Shown: one piece after another, positions 1 through 11,600 of the stretch | Layout: every line of letters starts with the position of its first letter | Position numbering within the stretch: position 1 is the first letter of the stretch | Assembly (NCBI RefSeq): GCF_003265705.1 | Contig: NW_020313168.1 | Location: forward strand, 3,577,214-3,641,213 | From: Callorhinus ursinus | Taxonomy: Eukaryota > Chordata > Mammalia > Carnivora > Otariidae | DNA: 64,000 nucleotides | Direction: 5' to 3' | The notes under the pieces: model-generated | What the model saw: only the letters and a program-made list of their open reading frames with translations | Databases searched by the model: none | What the model was told of the DNA's origin: nothing | Made by a program: the position numbers and the translations under genes

Positions 1-471
1 CTGATATAGTTTTCTTTCGTTTTACTTGCCAAGTTTGGGGTTTTGTTTAGAGCAAACGCAGATGTAGGATCTCCCAAGGGCAACAGAGAGAGTGAGTACC
101 TTTTCATGTCGAGATGTGGTTCGAGCCACTTGGCTATTGACGCACACGGGGGCAGCAAAAATGATGACAACTCAGAGCAGCCGAAGATGGAAACTGCCAT
201 TGGACTTTGGCTTATGTTCTAGCTCCATGACTGCTTAGAGGGGCTTAACTCTCCTAAATGTATTTAGCTCCGGGTCATATCAAAGTCATTCCATTACGCC
301 CATTAACGTGTGGCGGGGTGGGCATCTGCCAGAGTCTGGGCGGGATGACAAATTTCCCAGCACCATATGGTGGGGAAATGGAGGGGGAGAGCTGCGCATT
401 GAGGTAGGCTAGATCAGGGCCTGGGGAGGGGACAGGTGCACATCAGCTCTGCGGATCAAGAATTCCTTTCA

Positions 472-572
472 GGGCTGCCCGGGTGGTTCAGTCAGTTGGG
501 CATCCGACCCTTGATCTCGGCTCAGGTCTTGATCTCAAGGTCATGAGTTCAAGCCCCCACTGGGCTCCACCC
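472..572 (+). repeat. Carnivore tRNA-derived SINE, 5' fragment
   Basis: The text gggctgcccgggtggttcag followed by a B-box-like stretch (aggtcatgagttcaagcccc) matches the head of older carnivore SINEs. The tail and poly(A) are missing and the copy is diverged, so it is an old truncated insertion. Confidence 0.75.
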
Positions 573-804
573 TTTTCAATCAGAGCTGGGGACCTGACAC
601 AAGGAATCGTGAAGAGGCTGGTTCTGAATAAAAGTAACTGACTGGCCTTGGGTGACATGCCCTTCTGGGTCGGTAATTGGAAGGGGGCCCGGAGAGACGC
701 GGACGCGGGCCACCACGGGCCGTGGCAGGCACCCCCTTCCATACAGACCCCACCTGCAGATCCCTCCTCACTCCTGCCCAAGCCATAGCCGATTAGGGTG
801 GATG

Positions 805-1080
805 TGGGCTCCGCATGAGTTTCCTGGGACCGCTGCCATAATCGACCACGGACCGCGTGGCTTCAAACGGCCCACATTTATTCTCTTCGTGTTCTGGAGG
901 TCACAAGTCCAAGATCTGTTTCCTTCTGCTCAAATCAAAGCGTCAGCAGGGCTGCTTCCTCCCGGAGGCTCTGGTGGGCGTATCTGCTTCCTTGCCCTTC
1001 CCACCTCCTCAAGGCCACAGCCTTCCCCGCTCCACCTTCAGATGACAACCCCCCAGCCTCTGCCTCCTCCTTCCCCCTGA
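805..1080 (-). repeat. Possible old MaLR/MLT-like LTR remnant, antisense
   Basis: The wording 'tttcctgggaccgctgccataa', then 'gttctggaggtcacaagtcc' and 'cagcagggctgcttcc' resembles an old mammalian interspersed repeat seen again at 23315 and 38110. The family name is from memory and tentative. Confidence 0.35.
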
Positions 1081-2665
1081 CCCTATCACCTCCCTCTTCT
1101 AAGGGCTTTGTAATTGCATTGCCCCTCCCCCCCCCATAACCCAGGATGTCCTCCCGGCGCCAAGGTCTTTAACTGAATCACCTCCAAAAATTTTCTTTTG
1201 CATGGCCACAGATCCCGAGGATTGGATGCGGATGTCTCTGGGGAGCCATTTGACCCCCCCCCCACCCACCTAATCCAGCAAGGGGCCCATGAGACTCCCT
1301 CTCCTTGGAGCCCTGGGAATTTGGAGGAGATGCCAGCCTCCTTCGGGTGGGAGTCCTGGGCAAGCAGAGGAATGGAGAAGGGCAGAAGCACGGACTACTG
1401 AAGGAAGGGATCCGGGGAGCGTAGGTGGCAGCCAGCGAGAGCCCCAGCGACGGAGGAGGAGACTGGATGCGGACTTTGCGGGTCCCATTCTGGTGGCTCC
1501 TCCAGATGCGTCCAAGTCTGTGGGTTTCCTGTTTGTGACCCTCCTCATTCTGCACACCCTCTCGTGGTTTGCGCTAGCTCCAGAAGGTTGATTGTTCTCG
1601 CAGCCAGCTTGCCCCCAACTGGACAACTGTCTGGGGCCAGGAATGTTATTATTTTTGTTCTTGTGCTTTTGTGTCTCCGCTCTGTCCTAGAGATGCTTCT
1701 GCTCACGGATTCCTGATGTGAGGGCCCCTTTCCTAGAGCCGCGGGGCCGTGGGTCTGCCGCCTTCCCCGGCCTGTCCTGTGCGGGCCCCGTACTGCATGC
1801 CCACGGCCATCCCGCACGTGGACGGGGAGCTCTTCCCCCTGCTGTCCTGCCCCTCCCCCGCTCCCTTGCCCAGTTGCATCTGAGCTGGCGCTCCCGGGAG
1901 CACAGCATGGCCGCACCTTCCCCTATGGCAGCAAGAAACAGCAGCAGGAATGCCGTGAGTCTGAAGGATGTTTCTGGGATCCAGGACTCACTGACCAAAC
2001 ATCTTGTGCAGGGGATGGTGGCCGCTTAGTACCGTGCATTTGCCCGAGCCCGGGAATCTGGTGCCCACCTCAGGTGCTGACCAAGATAGGAGTGCGAATA
2101 TCATCAAAGGATTATGAGCGAGGCCTTGGGGAGACCGAGGAAACCCCCTACCCTTGGTAGAGGTGACCTCCTTCAAGAACACGCTGGGATAAGCGAAGGC
2201 AAAGTGGAGCAGGCAAGGTCGCGCCAACACATAGATTTGTCAAAGGTCATCACCGCCCCAACCACCGACACGTGTCGCCCAGCAAAGAAGCAACAACAGA
2301 GCTGTTCCTTACTCCATTCCATGAATTAGGGCATGGCGGTGACGTCACAAAAATGTGTTCAACAGAAACTAAAAGAAGCTCGTTTTCATTAATTTCATTT
2401 TTCGGGATAAAATTTTAACGATCTCACTTATTTGTGCAGCCAACTACAAAATACCAGTGTCTGCCATAAGCGCATTTCCTTGACTTTGCTTTTCCTGGAA
2501 GCAACTATCTTCAGACTCAGAGACCTTTGCGTTCGCCCACCCGGGAGCCCCTCCCAGCCATGGCGGTGCCAAAAACATCCATGGGCTCTTGTCAGAGCAG
2601 AAGACTTCCCATGGTGGTGAACCAGAAGAAAAAAGTCCAACCAAGTTTATTTCGAATTAAAAAAA

Positions 2666-2816
2666 TTTGATCTTGGGGCACCTGGCTGGCTCAGTCGGAG
2701 GAGCAACCAACTCTTGATCTCGGGGCCGTGAATTCAAGCCCCACGTGGGGTGTAGAGATGACTTAAATAAACAAATATTTTTTTCAAAATAAAAAAATTT
2801 TTTAAAGTTTGATCTT
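2666..2816 (+). repeat. Carnivore SINE with 9-bp target-site duplication
   Basis: The body (about 2675-2790) starts ggggcacctggctggctcag, lacks the long pyrimidine-rich tail of younger copies and ends in an A-rich stretch. The flanking repeat tttgatctt at 2666-2674 and 2808-2816 is a target-site duplication, so both insertion ends are intact. Confidence 0.85.
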
Positions 2817-3961
2817 CTACTTCTGTATTCCTAAACAAAACCCAGCCACACACATCGCTGTCCACCCCGAGAAGCGTGTTTCTCAGCCGCGAGCCCCGCC
2901 GCTCTGTGAATACAAATGTTGGACTAGGTGGGGAGGCGGGAAGTCAGGCCCAGGGCTGGGTGCCCACGGCGACGCTTCCTGGTGACCCAGTTCCCCTCTT
3001 TGGAGCCCTTCTCCCCAGGCCCTTCGCATCCCTAGCATGGTTTCTGTTGCCAAGAGACACCACCGGCCTGCAGACTGCTCGCATCTAGTGTCCAAGCTAG
3101 AGAGGGCGCCGTGGTGCCTTGAGGAATCCGCTGGGGTGTCCGAGGGACCACGCGAGCGTGCGGTTTGTCCACATGACACTTCTGGGGACAGAGCCCTAGA
3201 GGTGTGGATTTATAACATAGGCTGTGAAAAAAATACACAGGACGTACATGTTAGTACGTGTATCTTCTCACCGGGAGCTTTGTTTACTCCGGCAATCACA
3301 GCAGCACGGTGACATTCGGCTGCTCCTCTGGGATGTCACCGGGGGAAATAGGCAATAAATGAGTGGCCGTCCCGAGTCGCCGAGTATCCAAGTGAGTTGT
3401 GGGCGGGACGCAGTGGCCCGGCTGGGCTGGCCCTGGGAGCTGAGCCCCAGCACACCTGCCAGTCCCTGCCCGTCCCCAGGGACTCAGCATCTTTCCCAGC
3501 TGGTTCGGTTCTGCAGAAAGGGCTCCCCTCGCAACTCCGTTCACAGGATTTAGTTCCTAAACCTACCAAAGGGGCACGTCATGAAATGGTCTGGCGTGGG
3601 ATACAGTCTCAAAGTGAGGGCACTAATAATGGGGAGGAGACCACAGCCTGTGGTAGTTATTTACTATCTAAACTCTGATGAGTGGAGTCAATATCTGTTT
3701 GCTCACTTTGTGATTCCGTAGATGCTCTCTCTTATTTCTGTCCTGTTTCTACTCGTCATAGGTTCTAAGCTTTATTTCTCTGCCCTCCTGACCCCCGAAA
3801 ACACTTGAGGGAGAAGGTTGGCAGGGCACCGTATGACACTACCAAATGTATGGAAAGTGTCGTTCTGAAAGGCAAATGGTCAGCATCTCACGTACAGTTC
3901 TAATTCTATGTGCCTCCCTCACTTTATAAAGTAGGAGTGTCCTTGAAAAGTTATATAAAAT

Positions 3962-4677
3962 AAAAATGTTGCTAGGCAACAATGTCCACAAGAGCCAAAC
4001 TGTGGAAAGAGCCAAGATGTCCATCAACAGATGAATGGATAAAGAAGAGGTGGTATATATACACAATGGAATATTATGCAGCCATCAAAAAGAATGAAAT
4101 CTTGCCATTTACAACGACGTGGCTGGAACTGGAGGGTGTTATGCTGAGTGAAATAAGTCAATCAGAGAAAGACATGTATCATATGACCTCACTGACATGA
4201 GGAATTCTTAATCTCAGGAAACAAACTGAGGGTTGCTGGAGTAGGGGTGGGGTGGGAGGGATGGGGTGGCTGGGTGATAGACATTGGGGAGGGTATGTGC
4301 TACGGTGAGCGCTGTGAAGTGTGCAAGACTGTTGAATCACAGATCTGTACCTCTGAAACAAATAATGCAACATATGTTAAGAAAAAAGAAAAAGAAGAAG
4401 ATAGCAGGAGGGGAAGAATGAAGGGGAGTAAGTCGGAGGGGGAGACGAACCATGAGAGACGATGGACTCTGAGAAACAAACTGAGGGTTCTAGAGGGGAG
4501 GGGGGTGGGGGGATGGGTTAGCCTGGTGATGGGTATTAAAGAGGGCACGCTCTGCGTGGAGCACTGGGTGTTGTACGGAAACAATGATTCACGGAACACT
4601 ACATCAAAAACTAATGATGTAATGTATGGTGATTAACATAATAATAAAAAATTTAAAGTAAAAAAAATGTTGCTAGG
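3962..4677 (+). mobile_element. 5'-truncated LINE-1 (3' end of ORF2 plus 3' UTR) with 15-bp target-site duplication
   Basis: Bases 3977-4662 give an ORF2 end-like peptide (STDEWIKK.WYIYTMEYYAA, EILPFTTTWLELEGVMLSEI) that stops at 4198. A carnivore-type LINE-1 3' UTR follows, ending in ataataaaaaatttaaag. The direct repeat aaaaatgttgctagg at 3962-3976 and 4663-4677 bounds it. No reverse transcriptase core or ORF1 is present, so it is dead. The 3' UTR has two diverged copies of the aaacaaactgagggtt module. Confidence 0.9.
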
Positions 4678-4730
4678 TAGAAGGATATTCCAAAGTTCAA
4701 ATGGTGCTTGTGATTTAAAGGGATAATTTA

Positions 4731-4918
4731 GGGGCGCCTGGGTGGCTCAGTTAAGCGTCTGCCTTCAGCTCAGGTCATGATCCCGGGGTCCTGGGATCGA
4801 GCCCCACATCGGGCTCCCTGCTCAGTGAGGAGCCTGCTTCTCCCTCTCCCTCTGCCCCTCTCCCTGCTCATGCTCTCTCTCGCTCTCTCAAATGAATAAA
4901 TAAAATCTTAAAAAAAAA
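4731..4918 (+). repeat. Full-length arctoid-type carnivore SINE
   Basis: It starts ggggcgcctgggtggctcag, has the tRNA-like B box (gggatcgagccccacatcgg), a CT-rich tail and ends aataaataaaatctt plus A8. The flanks ggataattta and ggaataattta form an imperfect target-site duplication. Divergence is low. Confidence 0.95.
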
Positions 4919-5498
4919 GGAATAATTTATAAAACCTGGATACACCTTCCTTCTCCTTCCCCCCCTTGGTTTGTGAACTGACGTTTTTTAAAGCATTAAA
5001 TTAAATTCTTGGAGGAGGGTAGAGCTGTATCAAGAGTATACAGAACCCATACCGTCGCTCTGACCCACAAACAACTTGAACAGCTTCCCTGCAGACCTGG
5101 ATCTTCTTTGTGTAACCAAATTTCACATTTGGGATTTCTGACCAAGGAGAGATTCTGAGCCCAGGCGTGCTCCAGCTACCCGTGTCTGTTTCTTTCTAAG
5201 CCAAATAAAAACAGTTTTGGATTACGCACTCCCTGCCGTCCCATGATCACCTTCCCTTCTGTTTCTACCCCATACCGTGGGTAACTAAGAGTGAAGTATA
5301 TGCTTAAACCCTTGGTGATAAGAATAGTTTGGCAAGTTGAAATCTCCTGGAATTTGATTTATACATAATTCCCAATTAAATGACACTAATTGCAATCGGT
5401 TTGGTTGGGACTGCGTAATAAGACCCTTCCTGTGAGACCATTTTAAATCCGGTTGGATTTGGAACGAAGGCCCTGAAACCCCAGACTTTGTATTTCAG

Positions 5499-5607
5499 AT
5501 AAAGACCACGGTGATGGAAGTAGAATCTCCACTAATAAAGTCGGAACTGGAAGACATCGATGTCAAACTACTGAGTGCTGAAACCATGCTCTTCTGGAAC
5601 AGCGAAG
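5499..5607 (+). CDS. DNAH17: DNAH17 exon w1 (tail)
   Basis: 109 bp, segment residues 1-36 plus one base. It begins [20 protein letters not shown] and ends at LFWNSE, with the split codon completed by exon w2 (Gly). The acceptor is tttgtatttcag and the donor gtacca. The residues belong to the dynein N-terminal tail (DHC_N1), the helical part that binds the partner heavy chain and intermediate chains. The next intron is 906 bp; it contains a run of 15 G at 5650-5664 and otherwise nothing recognised. Confidence 0.92.
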
Positions 5608-8600
5608 GTACCAAGGCCACGTTCGACTCACCGTGGGTTCAACCTGGGTGGGGGGGGGGGGGGGCGTGTCCAACCTGTCCAGTGTCTGTCCTATGACACA
5701 GGCGAGGAGCTGCTTCTGCCTTCCGGCTGGGTGGTCCACTTTGACTCCAACAGGGTTATGTTTAAGGCCAAAGGATGGTTCCCCCTGCTTGCCCTCCCAA
5801 AGAGACCATTTGTCTCACTTACAAAGGAATCAGGCAAAGACCTTCTGGGGACCTCCAAGGGTCCCAAAGTTTCCACAGTGGGGTTCCCACGCAGGGGCAG
5901 CAGGAGGGCCAAGGGTGGGTGTCAGAGAAGCAGAAAGAAGTGTGCCCGTGAGGCAGAAGACCTCCTCCCTGACCTCCCTCACCCCCGGACCCACCTCTAA
6001 GTGGGCATCACCTCCGAGGCTCTCTAAGCACCTGCGACTTGCCTTGTGCCATCTTTTCGGCCATCTTTGGCCATATCCTGCCTTCACTGTCTCCGTGAGA
6101 AAGTGGGACAGTCCACCTCCCTGAAACCAGGGTCAGCCTGGACTTTCTGTGCAAAGAAGCCTATGCTTTTTCTTGTCACTGCTGTCCAAGGACGCACCTC
6201 TTTCCAGCCGCTGCAGCCCAGGGCGCTGAGACCAGTCATGTGTCCCCAGCGCTCTGCTGGTGGCTGGAGGGGCAGGGCCGCAGGGGATGCGGGGTCCCCC
6301 AGGGGGAACTAATGACCCACCTACTCGGGGATAGGGAAGTCCTGCTCCCAGAGAGGGAGTCCTGCTCAGCATTGCATTCGGGGAACTCCGGATGAACAGT
6401 AGACGTATTTTCCAAGGGCTGTCTCATTATGATGAGCCTTCAGCCGGCCCAAGAGAAGTTCTCCTTTTACTGATTTGTTCATTCTGTAAGATTCCCTTAT
6501 GTTTATATTTTAGGTGTGTTAGAATATATTCAAGAGATGCGAGAAATTCTCCAAAACTTGCAGAATAGGATACAGAAAGCGAAGCAGAATATAGATGGAA
6601 TTTCTCAGGCCATGAAGGCGAGTGAGCGGCAAGGCGCGGAGCAGGGCTTCATCGGAGGCCCAGGAGAGGGTCCCAGGGAAAAGGGGCCACACAGAGATGC
6701 TCACAGAAAGTGCCAAAGGCAGCAGGAACTTGCTGTTTGAGGCTCTGGATCACACAACAATGTCAAGGTGGCCCCAAGGCAGGGAAGTCCCAGGCCAGTC
6801 TGCAGAATTCAGGTCTGTTCTGTTCTGTTGAGCTCAGCAAGAGTGTTTGCAGGGTCCCCTCTGTGCCAGGCCAGAGCCAGGGACAAGGGGCGGGAAGGTG
6901 CACGGAGTCTCAGCCCTGCTCAGTGAAGCACCGAGGTGACTTTCACTCAAGCCCAATCCAGAAAATGGGGGGAGATCCCCCACAGCAGTTCAGTTGCCCC
7001 CACAAAAGGGACTCGTCCCTACTGGGCCTGCTATGTGGAGCTAAGGACCCTCCCCCCAGCTCTGACCATCCACCCCTGGGCCCGGGCACCTTCCCAGGGT
7101 GACTCCCTTGGGCCTGGTTGGGTAAAGCCTTCCAGCGGTCTCCTGGCCACCCCAAGCCCCTGACTGGTTTTAAGGCAAACGAGATTCTCTGCTCAACCGT
7201 CCCTCCGGGGCCCCGAGGTCTCTCCGAGGGACAAGGACATTCGCATCGACGAGCAGGCAGTGAAGCGGTGAGAACGGGCATTTTCCCCAAATGTTCTCCT
7301 CACTCCCACCTTTTCCCTGCAGGACTGGTCAGCCAACCCAATGTTTGAGAGGAAGGACAATAAGAAGGAGGCCCTGCTGGATTTGGATGGAAGGGTGGTC
7401 AACCTCAACAGGCGCTACACTGCGGTCAAGGAGGCCGGCCTGAAGATCCAGGCCATGGTCACGGTAAGGACTCGCCCACAACGGGCCTCGAGGGGGCACT
7501 CACTGTTAGTAGAAGAGGGAGAACCAGAGATGCCATAAAAATGACTTCAGGGTCATGGAAATTCTACTATCTTTAACCCGGGAGTCTTATTTTCAAGAAG
7601 CAGACTATCCTAAACGGACACTCTTGCGATGAGTCTGCCCTCCTCCGTGCTAAGGGGTCAGCACCCCCTACCCTGCACAAAATCGGCATAGGCAAGTGAC
7701 ATCTCTGTACAAGGTCAACACATCTTGTTTCCCTGAGATACACGGTGCGAGGGCGGGTGCTGAGTGAGTATCCGGTGTCCTTCATGGTTTCCCGGCCAGA
7801 GCGTGAGGGGGAAACAAAGCGTGTAAATCCAAGTGAGGGACATGCAATGTGCACGCGTGGTTTAAGTCAGGATGGTGCGGTCACACACACGTACCGTGCC
7901 GCCGAGAGCGTAGGTCAGCAGCAGGGGGCCTCTGTCCCCGCTGGCACGTGCCGAGGGAGGAGGCCAAGCGCTCGCCAGGCGCCCCTGGGACCGCTGCCTG
8001 GGTTCCTGCCAGTGTGGGCGCTCTCATGCCTCCCTCACTTGGCAGCCGTTTCTACCCAGCTCACATGTTAGCTCATTTCTGAGGCAAATGTGAAAGGTGG
8101 CATTGGCCTGAAAACGAGAAAATTCTCCCTTGAGCTCAAGATATTTTCAGGGCAGTTTTGGGGGAGGTTTCCCAGGGCTTGGTACAAATCATGGATGTGG
8201 ACTTCAATGATGGGGCCTCACCCGCAGACAGCCCGCGGGCCCAACTGGGTGGGAGGTGTGTCACTGGCTGTTCTCACGGTCCAGCCATTGCTTGGAAGGT
8301 CATTGCCCCAGTGGAGTGACTTGACTGGACCAAAAAATATTTTGTCTCGTTTTCAGATCCTCCTCCTTCCCCCTTTGCCATGGTACCAAAAGGTTCCACT
8401 AAATGAAAATGGTCAAATGCAAACATATTACTCGGAAGAATTAACAGATTAATCTGTTAACGCTCTCGGGTGTGTTGGAAACAGGGCACAGGAGAGAGAA
8501 ATTGGGCTAGGCTAAGGGAAAGGTTCACAGCACAGCAGTGCAGCCCCAGGACAGGCGACGAGGCAGGGCAGCAGGGAACAGGAGCCTAGGAGAAGTAGAG

Positions 8601-11600
8601 GCCAGCAAGCTGACAAGACAAGGCTTTGTCGTCGTATTTGCCAGAGTCCTCTATGCACATGATAGTTATTTAAACCATTTCTTTGTACCTTGCACTGAAG
8701 TTATTTAAGCCTGTGTCTTCTTTCTTCTGTTAGAAGATAACTGCCCGAGGGTGCAGACTGGGTCATATTCATCTTTGTGTTCCCTGTGGCACTCGGTGTC
8801 TTACGGATTCATCCATCCCATCATCCACACATCCATTCACTCATCATCCATCCATCCATCTATCCATCCATCTGCCCATCCATCTATCCATCCATCTACT
8901 GTCTATCCTCCCAACCACACGTCCATCCACACGTCCATCCATCCATCCACCGATCCATCCATCTATTTTTCCTCCTATCCACAAATCCATCCAGCCATCC
9001 ATTCATCTCTCCTTTCATCCACACATCTACCCACCCACCCACCCATCTGTCCACCATCATTCCACCCACCGATCCATCCATTCACTAGCTCCTGCTTTGT
9101 CCCCAGCCTCCTGCTGCATGCTGAGACACAATGGTGGAAAGGACAGTCAACACCTGTCCTCACGTAGCTTGACCTCAGAGGGAGGTACAGACTAGACACA
9201 AATAAATAAAATCATTCAGAGTTGTCATCTGTGCCATGGTAGGCACAAATAATGGATTGCTAGAGGGAATACGGATGAGAGGCAGGGACAGAAGCCAAAC
9301 CTGAGATGAATGGGGGGAGTGGTGAAAGAGGGCTTTCCTTTGTGAGGAGGTGACATTTGGGCTGAAACCTAGAAGAAGCCAGACCTGGCAACAGTGGGAG
9401 GGAGCAGCCTATGCAAAGACTCTGACATAGGAAAGAAGAGCACCCGGCACATCTGAGAAGCAAAAAGCAGCCCTGTGTGTCTGGAGTATGTAAGCAGGGA
9501 CAAGAGTAGCCCAGAGAGTCGCCAAGTGAGTTGGTCAAGGAGTGAGCGGGGGACCCCGTGAAACAGCAGCTGACTGTGCGGTCCTGTTTGCAGGAAAATG
9601 CTGAACTGTTCAGAGCAGATACGACGAGCCAGTCCTGGAAAGACTACGTCAACTATGTTGACAACATGGTCCTGGACGAATTTGACCATTTCATCCGCAA
9701 ATCTCTGAATTACTTCATAGACAACATGGTCTTGGATGTGAGTTATAAATATAAGATATGCATATATTTGTGCTATAAATATGGTGTTATAAAGATAAGA
9801 TAAAGTCTACCTTGGAATCTATAGTTTGTGGGCTCCTGATGAAAGACCAGGCTATCATGTTACAAATAACCAGACATTAGAACCTGCAGAGGGTGAACTA
9901 TGTGCCCCGGCTTTAAGACTGAAAAGTCCTGTACCCCAGGACCCTCTTTAGGCCCCAGCACTCAGGACATCTGGTCACCTTCAACCTGCCCCACCATAAA
10001 TCGGCTATAGAATACGTAAATGGTCCTACCTTGTTGCCAGGTGAGGGAAAGCAAGCACCACTGTCCCCTACTCAAGTGGATTGGTCAGGGGGCACCCTCC
10101 TGTCAGCAACATCAGCTACTAACCTACTCAACCCTCATGGGGTCCGAGGGGTCCGTGGGGTCCCTGGAAGTGTAAAGCAGGTCAGCAAACGATGTGCTGG
10201 TTAATTTCATTCTGGCATTCTCCGGCATTCTCCATGGGGGTGAGCCCTCTCCCACCCATGTCTTTTTCATTACAATAATTCCCAAATGATTTTGAATACT
10301 GCCAGTAGGAGAAGATCAAAGATCCCCCAGCCCCCCTAGCGCACCCGCAGGAAAGATGGCGAGGAGGACAGCAAGACGCCCTTGTACGAGCCGCAGAGGA
10401 TGGATGATTCATGCCTGAGCCCAGCACATGTGTCTCAAAGGCCAGGTGTCACCAGACAATCACAGACCTGAAATTCTGTTGATGAAAGTTGTCCTTACTA
10501 CCAACCACAAGGCTCATCAAGCAACCCACAATGATGCAAAGTGTCAGCAAGTTCAGGAATTTATAGTTAATTAGTCACAATCAAAACCATGACGAAACCC
10601 TGATGACAAAATGTCCCCCTCCAAAAAATCCCAGGGCGTCCCCATATTCGCAAGGGGCCTGGCAGCAGGAGCAGACCCCTGAGGGAGAGGTTTTAGAAAA
10701 GCCTGGTCATCTGAGTTTGTGACGATTGACCTTGTGTACTTAGCAATTCACTCGGACGCTAGCAAACACCATCCCTTGGTCATGGAGAAAAACCCGTGGG
10801 TTCTTGAGTCAACTGCCCATGGGGCCGTCATGGGACTGTGTGTGGAAGATTGGTAGCGGTGGAGCGGATCTCATGGCCACCGGTGGGCCTTGGCCCGCAC
10901 TTTGAGAATCACTGGAGTGTCGGACTAACCTCCATGAGGTCACCTGACAAGTGAGGCCAGCACCCTCAGCCTCGCAGCCTCGCGAGGACGCTCCAGGAGC
11001 AGACAGGGTTACTGGGCGTACCTACTTTACGAATGGGATCCTCCCGTGGCTGTGAGGGTTGTCCTTTCTGGAGCACTTGAAAGCCGGCCTGCCTCCCGTC
11101 CAGCTCCAGCATCTCACAGCAAGTCATTTTAGGGGCTCGATGAATTGGTCACGAGGCAACTTTGCCATGAAAATAAAAAATAAGAGAGACATTAAAAAGA
11201 TCACAATGAAACCTGAAAAAAATGAATAGTATTAATACTTAATGTCTTCCTTCGTGATGAGAGGTATCCGTTTTCCAAATACTTGGGGGCAGACTGGTAA
11301 CCAAGCATGGGACCTGTGCTCCTCCCTGGCATATTCCCTCGTGGATGTGGATGGGCACCCAGCGTTCCATGGGCAACAACAGGAGAAAGCCGACGCTGTC
11401 ATGCTTTTGTCGCTGAGCTTTGTCGCATTGTGACTGATGCATCCTCAGGGTCCAGGATAGTCTAGCGTGCAATCTGGCTGTACCCGGTCTTGTTTCACGC
11501 TCCCAGAAAGTTCCCCACCGTGTTTTCGATCAGGCTGATACACGTAGTTGTTATCCGCTGTCATCCACTATGAGGGCTAGCTGAGATTTCGACCGTATGA

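Larger units (their letters stand above)
1..5498 (+). other. DNAH17 intron, 3' part, upstream of first visible exon
   Basis: No stretch here resembles dynein coding sequence or joins in phase to exon w1, so I read it as the end of an intron. It holds a SINE fragment near 472, an LTR-like remnant near 805, a SINE at 2675, a LINE-1 3' end at 3977-4662 and a SINE at 4731. The remaining unique sequence shows nothing I can name. The final 12 bases (tttgtatttcag) are a good acceptor. Confidence 0.75.

Noticed and set aside
3982..4200. Small peptide-coding gene with EWIKK.WYIYTMEYY
   Set aside because: It is the decayed end of LINE-1 ORF2 in a 5'-truncated insertion.
4731..4810. tRNA gene
   Set aside because: The tRNA-like A and B boxes belong to the head of a carnivore SINE; the same head occurs in the other copies, followed by a CT-rich tail and poly(A).
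1..5498. Earlier DNAH17 exons or a promoter
   Set aside because: I saw no dynein-like translation with splice sites, and the first exon seen is deep in the tail, so the promoter must be far upstream.
6618..6621. Extending exon w2 by four bases to the GT donor at 6622
   Set aside because: It gives a frameshift and a stop at 7346-7348, while the GC donor joins AMK to DWSANP as in human.
8751..9167. Open frame coding a HPSIHPSI-type peptide
   Set aside because: It is a translation of the ATCC tetranucleotide array.
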